Below are positions 22,839 to 26,629 of a stretch of 26,629 nt of DNA, in pieces. How positions within the stretch are numbered: the first letter of the stretch is position 1; each line of letters begins with the position of its first letter. The notes below the pieces were generated by a model that saw only the letters and a list, made by a program, of their open reading frames with translations, had not been told where the DNA came from and did no database searches. The position numbers and the translations under genes are program-made. The stretch comes from an uncultured Clostridia bacterium (GTDB lineage Bacteria; Bacillota; Clostridia; Lachnospirales; CAG-274): NCBI GenBank assembly GCA_947589405.1, contig CANQBT010000009.1, positions 1-26,629 on the forward strand, written 5' to 3'.

Positions 22839-23501
22839 TTAATTTATTCTCTTATCTGTCTTTCTTGTGATCCTCATGCCTATCTCCTGGAAAAGCTGTA
22901 CCACGACCACAAGAAGTACAACTGTCACCATCATAATATCCGTCTGGTATCTGTAATAGCCGTAATTAATGGCTATTGAGCCAAGACCGCCGCCGCCTAC
23001 AAAGCCTGCCATTGTGGAATATCCCAGTATAGTGGTAACGGCTATCGTGCTTCCCACTATAAGAGAGGGCTTTGCCTCAGGTATAAGCACCTTGAATATT
23101 ATCTGTATGGGCGAAGCGCCTGCCGACTGAGCCGCTTCTATCACTCCCGGATCCACCTCTTTTATAGAGGACTCCACCATTCTTGCCACAAAGGGTCCTG
23201 CCGCTGCCGTAAGCGGTACTATAGTTGCAGTAGAGCCTATGGAGGTACCTACTATGAACCTTGTGACAGGGATTATGGCAACAAGGAGTATTATAAAAGG
23301 TATGGACCTTATAATATTGACTATTACTCCCAGCACTATATTCACCGCCTTGTTGGGACATATGCCCTCCTTGTCGGTAATATTGAGTATTATGCCTATG
23401 GGAAGCCCTATGACATAGGCAATAAATGTAGATACCAAAGTCATATAAAGAGTTTCGCCTGTTCCTTTTATAAGCAGATCTGCAAGTTCAGTAATTTCCA
23501 T
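22839..23501 (-). CDS. metI: methionine ABC transporter permease
   Basis: Membrane permease subunit of 220 residues with five or so helices. It carries the ATPase-contacting EAA loop EAAQSAGASPIQIIFKVLIP near 140-160, followed by TTILGYSTMAGFVGGGGLG typical of MetI. The ATG shares its first base with the metN stop codon (TAATG), with GGAGG in the end of metN, so translation is coupled. Confidence 0.97.
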   Translation of the reverse strand: MEITELADLLIKGTGETLYMTLVSTFIAYVIGLPIGIILNITDKEGICPNKAVNIVLGVIVNIIRSIPFIILLVAIIPVTRFIVGTSIGSTATIVPLTAAAGPFVARMVESSIKEVDPGVIEAAQSAGASPIQIIFKVLIPEAKPSLIVGSTIAVTTILGYSTMAGFVGGGGLGSIAINYGYYRYQTDIMMVTVVLLVVVVQLFQEIGMRITRKTDKRIN

Positions 23502-24487
23502 TACATCTCCTCCTTATACTTTATGCCTATTCTCTCAAAGTAACCGCTTACCTTATCTACCGAATCCACAGGTATCTGTATTATCATCTCTCCTGCGGCA
23601 ACGCCGTTTACGTCCTTTGTATTGGCATACATTATATTGGCGGGTACCCTACACTCCATAATAAGATTTGCAATAACGGGTTCATAAGAGGAAAGCCCGT
23701 CAAATATTATTCTCATTGTGCTATAGTTTTCAAGAGAATGGACAATGTTCTGCGGTATAATAAGCTGCTTTGCCATATCGGACTTGGGATTTGCAAATAT
23801 ATCCTTTACGCTGCCTACCTCAACTATGCGGCTTTTGTCTATGACTGCGACCTTGTTGCATATCTGCTCTATAACGCTCATTTCATGAGTGATTATTATT
23901 ACGGTAACGCCCATTGTTTCATTTATTTCCTTAAGAAGAGCCAGTATGCTCCTTGTGGTATTGGGATCCAGAGCCGATGTGGCTTCGTCACAGAGAAGCA
24001 CCTTTGGATTTGTAGACAAAGCTCTTGCTATGGCGACTCTTTGCTTCTGACCGCCTGAAAGCTGAGAAGGATAGGACTTTTCCCTGTCCTCAAGCTCTAC
24101 TATTTTAAGAAGCTCTCTTGCTCTTTTTTCGGCGTCCTTCTTATTTACTCCTGCTATTTCAAGGGGAAAGCATACATTTTTTATAGCTGTTCTCTGCTCA
24201 AGCAGGTTGAAGCTTTGGAATATCATGCCCATAGACTGCCTTGCCTTTAAAAGCTCCTTATGAGTAAGGCTTTTAAGGTCTTTACCCTCAAAGTACACAG
24301 TACCCTCTGTAGGTATTTCAAGGAAATTGATACACCTTACAAGAGTGGACTTGCCTGCTCCGCTTAAGCCTATTATGCCGAAAATATCTCCCTGCTCAAT
24401 ACTTAGGTCTATATTTTTAAGAGCATGTACATCGCCGTTGGCAGTATGGAAGGTCTTGCTAAGATCATTGATTTTTACTAAAGGCAT
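23501..24487 (-). CDS. metN: methionine ABC transporter ATP-binding protein
   Basis: Cytoplasmic ATPase of the MetNIQ importer, about 328 residues. Walker A GLSGAGKST, Q-loop MIFQSFNLL, signature LSGGQKQRVAIARAL, Walker B VLLCDEATSALD and switch His in IITHEMSVI are all present. The C-terminal NIL domain (about 240-328) is the methionine-sensing part that in E. coli MetN inhibits transport when methionine is high. The frame opens at 24514, but AGGAGG lies inside that stretch and fits the ATG at 24487 (MPLVKINDLS), the family start. Confidence 0.97.
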   Translation of the reverse strand: MPLVKINDLSKTFHTANGDVHALKNIDLSIEQGDIFGIIGLSGAGKSTLVRCINFLEIPTEGTVYFEGKDLKSLTHKELLKARQSMGMIFQSFNLLEQRTAIKNVCFPLEIAGVNKKDAEKRARELLKIVELEDREKSYPSQLSGGQKQRVAIARALSTNPKVLLCDEATSALDPNTTRSILALLKEINETMGVTVIIITHEMSVIEQICNKVAVIDKSRIVEVGSVKDIFANPKSDMAKQLIIPQNIVHSLENYSTMRIIFDGLSSYEPVIANLIMECRVPANIMYANTKDVNGVAAGEMIIQIPVDSVDKVSGYFERIGIKYKEEM

Positions 24488-24500
24488 ATATATTCCTCCT

Positions 24501-24528
24501 TCCAATATAAGCAACTTTTCATATTGGA
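24501..24528 (-). promoter_or_regulatory. inverted repeat at the metNIQ transcription start
   Basis: TCCAATAT (24528-24521) and ATATTGGA (24508-24501), 12-nt loop, just upstream of the AGGAGG of metN. It covers about +2 to +30 of the predicted transcript. It could be a repressor site or an mRNA hairpin. Confidence 0.55.
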
Positions 24529-24536
24529 TTACTATG

Positions 24537-24565
24537 ATTAAACCACATCTTCAAAAATTTGTCAA
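24537..24565 (-). promoter_or_regulatory. sigma-A-type promoter of metNIQ
   Basis: TTGACA (24565-24560), 17-bp spacer, TTTAAT (24542-24537). The start would be near 24530. The leader to metN is only about 43 nt, too short for an S-box riboswitch. Confidence 0.75.
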
Positions 24566-24575
24566 GCATTATGTT

Positions 24576-24603
24576 AAAAAATCCCGACAAAAAGCCGGGA
24601 TTT
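24576..24603 (-). terminator. intrinsic terminator of fprA
   Basis: On the minus strand AAATCCCG/CGGGATTT (24603-24596 and 24586-24579), extended by a G-T and a C-G pair, around a T-rich loop, then six T (24581-24576, partly in the stem). It starts 10 nt after the fprA stop. Confidence 0.9.
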
Positions 24604-24612
24604 CAAGCTTCT

Positions 24613-25809
24613 TTATTCCATAGAGCTTTTAAGAGCGTCCTTAAAAGCCTTAAGCTCTTCTGTCTGTGACCTCAATACAACAGATTTTATTGAGAATGAC
24701 TTGTCAAGCAAAGTAATATTCTTCATTGCTTCAAGCTCCTTAGCCATCTGCTTTGACGCAACAGGCGCCCATGTGCCGTTATCCATAAGCGCAACTGTCC
24801 TATTCTGTACGTTAAGAGCCTTCATATCATTTATAAAGCTTTCCATAACAGGATATATACCGCCGTTATAGGTAGGAGAAGCCAGCACTATATGGCTTAC
24901 TCTGAATGTTTCTGCTATAAGCTCTGAAACATCGGTGCCGGATACGTCATATACCCTTACGCTGACACCGTCCTCAGCAAGCATACATGCAAGAGCATTT
25001 GCCATATTCTCTGTATTGCCATACATAGAAGCATAGGCTATCATAACAGCCTTGTCCTCAGGCTCGTAGGCGCTCCACTTGTTGTACTTGTCCAATATAT
25101 AGTCCGGATCCTTGCGCCATACGGGGCCATGAAGAGGAGCCAGCATTTTAATGTCAAGAGCGGCGGCCTTCTTTAAAAGAGCCTGTACCTGAGCGCCATA
25201 CTTTCCTACTATATTTGTATAGTATCTTCTTGCATCGTCAAGCCAATCTCTGTCAAAATTCACTTCATCGGCAAATATAATGCCGTCAAGAGCGCCAAAT
25301 GTGCCAAAGGCGTCTGCTGAGAAAAGAATACCCGTACTTTCATCATAGGTGACCATTGTTTCAGGCCAATGTACCATAGGCGCCATTACAAAGCGAAGGG
25401 TATGAGTGCCTGTGCTTACGGTATCTCCTTCTTTTACAACTATCTTTTCATACTTCATATCCTCAAAGAACTGGTCTATCATTCCAAAGGTCTTTGCATT
25501 GCCTATAAGCTTTGCGTCAGGGTATCTCATAAGAATATCGCCTATGACAGCGCAATGATCAGGCTCCATATGATTTATAACGATGTAGTCAAGACCTCTG
25601 CCGTTAAGAGTATACTCCAGATTTTCTATAAACTGACGGCTTATTGAATAGTCCACCGTATCCATGAGAACAGTCTTTTCGTCCAAAATAATATATGAAT
25701 TATAGGACACTCCTCTTGGTATAGGGAAAATATTTTCAAAACGTGAAAGACGTCTGTCGCTTCCTCCTATCCAGTAAATATTATCTGTGATTTTTCTTGT
25801 ACAGTACAT
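24613..25809 (-). CDS. fprA: flavodiiron protein (FprA family A-type flavoprotein)
   Basis: Cytoplasmic diiron flavoprotein that reduces O2 to water and/or NO to N2O in anaerobes, usually fed by rubredoxin. The 398 residues have an N-terminal metallo-beta-lactamase-like domain with iron ligands H80-x-E82-x-D84-H85 (NHMEPDHC), H147, D166 and H227, then a C-terminal flavodoxin domain (about 253-395) with the FMN phosphate loop YASMYGNTENMA and ASPTYNGGIYP. No rubredoxin domain is fused and no rubredoxin gene is adjacent. It has its own promoter and terminator. AAGGAG precedes the ATG. Confidence 0.97.
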   Translation of the reverse strand: MYCTRKITDNIYWIGGSDRRLSRFENIFPIPRGVSYNSYIILDEKTVLMDTVDYSISRQFIENLEYTLNGRGLDYIVINHMEPDHCAVIGDILMRYPDAKLIGNAKTFGMIDQFFEDMKYEKIVVKEGDTVSTGTHTLRFVMAPMVHWPETMVTYDESTGILFSADAFGTFGALDGIIFADEVNFDRDWLDDARRYYTNIVGKYGAQVQALLKKAAALDIKMLAPLHGPVWRKDPDYILDKYNKWSAYEPEDKAVMIAYASMYGNTENMANALACMLAEDGVSVRVYDVSGTDVSELIAETFRVSHIVLASPTYNGGIYPVMESFINDMKALNVQNRTVALMDNGTWAPVASKQMAKELEAMKNITLLDKSFSIKSVVLRSQTEELKAFKDALKSSME

Positions 25810-25845
25810 TATAAACTCTCCTTATTTTTCAATAATTACATTTTT

Positions 25846-25874
25846 ATTTTAGTTAATTGAACTGCTTTTGTCAA
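25846..25874 (-). promoter_or_regulatory. sigma-A-type promoter of fprA
   Basis: TTGACA (25874-25869), 17-bp spacer, TAAAAT (25851-25846). It lies between the spoIIID terminator and fprA. Confidence 0.78.
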
Positions 25875-25907
25875 TACGAAGTTTATATTATGTTACCAAT
25901 TTACAGC

Positions 25908-25931
25908 AAAAAAGGGAAGCCTCAGCCTCCC
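25908..25931 (-). terminator. intrinsic terminator overlapping the end of spoIIID
   Basis: GGGAGGC (25931-25925), loop TGAG, GCTTCCC (25920-25914) with one G-T pair, then six T (25913-25908). The 5' arm is made of the last codons of spoIIID, and the stop codon is in the loop. Confidence 0.82.
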
Positions 25932-26191
25932 ATGCTTCTCTTGTTTACGTTTTTCCATTTTGCTGCCGTTGCCTTACCTCCCAATATATGTCTTTGAGCC
26001 TTGTGATAGGCAAGTATTACTTTGACATTTTCCGCCAGCACAGGATCGATTTTAGGCAGTCGGTCTACAAGATCCTTATGGCAGGTGGATTTGGATATGC
26101 CCCACACCTTTGCGGCAGCTCTTATAGTCTTTTTTGTTTCGCATATATATTTCCCTATTTCCAGGGAGCGTTCCGCTATGTCGGCTCTCAT
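25922..26191 (-). CDS. spoIIID: sporulation transcriptional regulator SpoIIID
   Basis: DNA-binding regulator of mother-cell genes that acts with sigma-E and prepares sigma-K expression. The 89 residues begin with IAERSLEIGKYICETKKT, followed by the helix-turn-helix AAKVWGISKSTCHKDL and LPKIDPVLAENVKVIL, YHKAQRHILGG, matching B. subtilis SpoIIID (93 residues) closely in order and spacing. It implies that the organism forms endospores. AGGAGGG precedes the ATG but lies in the 3' arm of a terminator-like hairpin. No good -35 is visible; CATATAAT (26230-26223) could be a -10. Confidence 0.97.
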   Translation of the reverse strand: MRADIAERSLEIGKYICETKKTIRAAAKVWGISKSTCHKDLVDRLPKIDPVLAENVKVILAYHKAQRHILGGKATAAKWKNVNKRSMGG

Positions 26192-26192
26192 T

Positions 26193-26243
26193 AAAAAAGC
26201 CCTCCTTGTTCATACCTAATTGATTATATGAACAAAGTAGGGC
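26193..26243 (-). terminator. terminator-like hairpin whose 3' arm is the spoIIID ribosome site
   Basis: On the minus strand the 5' arm (26243-26227, starting GCCCT and ending TGTTCATA) pairs with the 3' arm (26214-26199, TATGAACA to AGGGC). That makes 16 pairs with one G-T and one bulged A, around a 12-nt loop, followed by six T (26198-26193) next to the spoIIID ATG. It begins 17 nt after the TSCPD gene stop, so it can end that transcript. The 3' arm contains AGGAGGG, the Shine-Dalgarno of spoIIID. Confidence 0.78.
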
Positions 26244-26259
26244 GTTTAGACTAAATAAT

Positions 26260-26523
26260 TCAGCTGTTGAGCCTGTTGAGAGCTTCTGTCAGCGCAAGGG
26301 AGATCTGATCGGGACAGGAGGTGGAACGGAAGCCGCACTTTATGCCCTTCATTCTCTTTATTGCCTCCTCTGCCTTCATACCCACAAGCAGAGAGGATAT
26401 TCCCTGTGTGTTTCCCATACAGCCGCCTACTATCTCACAGCTGTTTATAATATGTGTGTTATCGTCTACGTCCAATATAGTCTGTGTTGAGCATACGCCC
26501 TTATTGGAATATCTGAGCTGCAT
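26260..26523 (-). CDS. TSCPD domain-containing small protein (TIGR03905 type)
   Basis: An 87-residue protein of unknown function. It carries the name-giving motif STSCPDQI near 67-74, plus conserved cysteines in GVCSTQ (Cys11), NSCEIVGGCMGN (Cys29, Cys35) and IKCGF (Cys63). The length and order match the stand-alone TSCPD family; a related domain also occurs at the C-terminus of some class II ribonucleotide reductases. The four or five cysteines could bind metal, but this is inference. AAGGAGG with seven bases to the ATG fixes the start. No promoter is seen between it and the tRNA terminator, so it may depend on read-through. Confidence 0.9.
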   Translation of the reverse strand: MQLRYSNKGVCSTQTILDVDDNTHIINSCEIVGGCMGNTQGISSLLVGMKAEEAIKRMKGIKCGFRSTSCPDQISLALTEALNRLNS

Positions 26524-26544
26524 ATATGTTCCTCCTTACATATA
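26523..26544 (-). promoter_or_regulatory. ribosome site in the loop of a small inverted repeat
   Basis: TATATGT (26544-26538) and ACATATA (26529-26523) flank AAGGAGGA (26537-26530) on the minus strand. The Shine-Dalgarno of the TSCPD gene is thus the whole apical loop, and the downstream arm ends at the start codon. Confidence 0.5.
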
Positions 26545-26546
26545 AC

Positions 26547-26571
26547 AAAAAGGCTTCTCTCAGAGAAGCCT
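26547..26571 (-). terminator. intrinsic terminator after tRNA-Gly
   Basis: AGGCTTCTC/GAGAAGCCT with a three-base loop (26551-26571), followed on the minus strand by five T (26551-26547). It starts 4 nt after the mature tRNA end. Confidence 0.88.
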
Positions 26572-26574
26572 ATA

Positions 26575-26629
26575 AGCGCGAGACGGGATTTGAACCCGCG
26601 GCCCTCGCCTTGGCAAGGCGATGCTCTAC
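26575..26629 (-). tRNA. tRNA-Gly(GCC), 3' part (runs off the window)
   Basis: The minus strand shows the end of the D arm (GTAGAGC), the anticodon arm TCGCC-TTGCCAA-GGCGA with anticodon GCC, a T arm with loop TTCAAAT, and the acceptor strand CTCGCGC plus discriminator T. The 5' acceptor strand is beyond the window. CCA is not encoded, so it must be added by nucleotidyltransferase. Confidence 0.95.

Noticed and set aside
24488..24612. S-box (SAM) riboswitch before metNIQ
   Set aside because: The promoter leaves a leader of only about 43 nt and no S-box helices or conserved core are present.
1..26629. Mobile element, prophage, CRISPR, toxin-antitoxin or defence system
   Set aside because: No transposase, integrase, spaced repeats, terminal repeats or matching small gene pairs were seen; nearly all coding space is taken by recognisable core genes.

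Overview
The window looks like chromosomal DNA of an anaerobic, endospore-forming Clostridia (Firmicutes), perhaps near the Lachnospirales. The evidence is moderate AT content, heavy use of ATA and AGA/AGG codons, strong AGGAGG-type ribosome binding sites, a T-box leader, a flavodiiron protein, SpoIIID, and a Bacillus/Clostridium-type cell-wall gene order (ftsL, pbpB, spoVD, murE ...). MurE carries the DNPR motif, so the peptidoglycan should contain meso-diaminopimelate. No phage, transposase, CRISPR array or defence genes are visible. The novelty here lies in regulatory architecture and unusual protein segments, not in an unknown gene cluster.

Layout. 1-5276, all minus strand: the 5' part of ileS with a T-box leader (AUC specifier) and its own promoter; glyA with its own promoter; an S41 C-terminal processing peptidase; a MATE exporter. 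5389-6126, plus strand: a short-chain reductase resembling the EF-P 5-aminopentanone reductase YmfI, divergent from the MATE gene, with two overlapping promoters and a palindrome between them. A long bidirectional terminator and a GC-rich multi-hairpin island (possible dispersed repeat) follow. 6388-19360, minus strand: the division and cell-wall cluster mraZ, rsmH, ftsL, pbpB, spoVD, murE, murF, mraY, murD, ftsW/spoVE. It starts at a promoter followed by about six 10-bp-spaced MraZ-type boxes. It is interrupted between pbpB and spoVD by an intrinsic terminator nested inside a repeat that covers the spoVD start codon. murG, ftsQ, ftsA and ftsZ do not follow.

19440-19919 is a long AT-rich gap holding the mraZ control region and a LysR terminator. 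19920-21892 is a divergent pair, a LysR regulator and an alpha/beta hydrolase with a cysteine in the nucleophile position. 21973-24487, minus: the methionine ABC importer metN-metI-metQ, with no visible S-box but an inverted repeat at its transcription start. 24613-25809: a flavodiiron protein (fprA). 25922-26191: spoIIID, whose Shine-Dalgarno lies in the 3' arm of a terminator-like hairpin. 26260-26523: a small TSCPD-domain protein. 26575-26629: the 3' part of a tRNA-Gly(GCC).

The genes cover peptidoglycan precursor synthesis (murE, murF, murD, mraY), septal synthesis and division (ftsL, pbpB, ftsW), cortex synthesis and mother-cell control in sporulation (spoVD, possibly spoVE, spoIIID), and housekeeping (ileS, glyA, metNIQ). 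All calls come from reading the sequence; no searches or folding programs were run.
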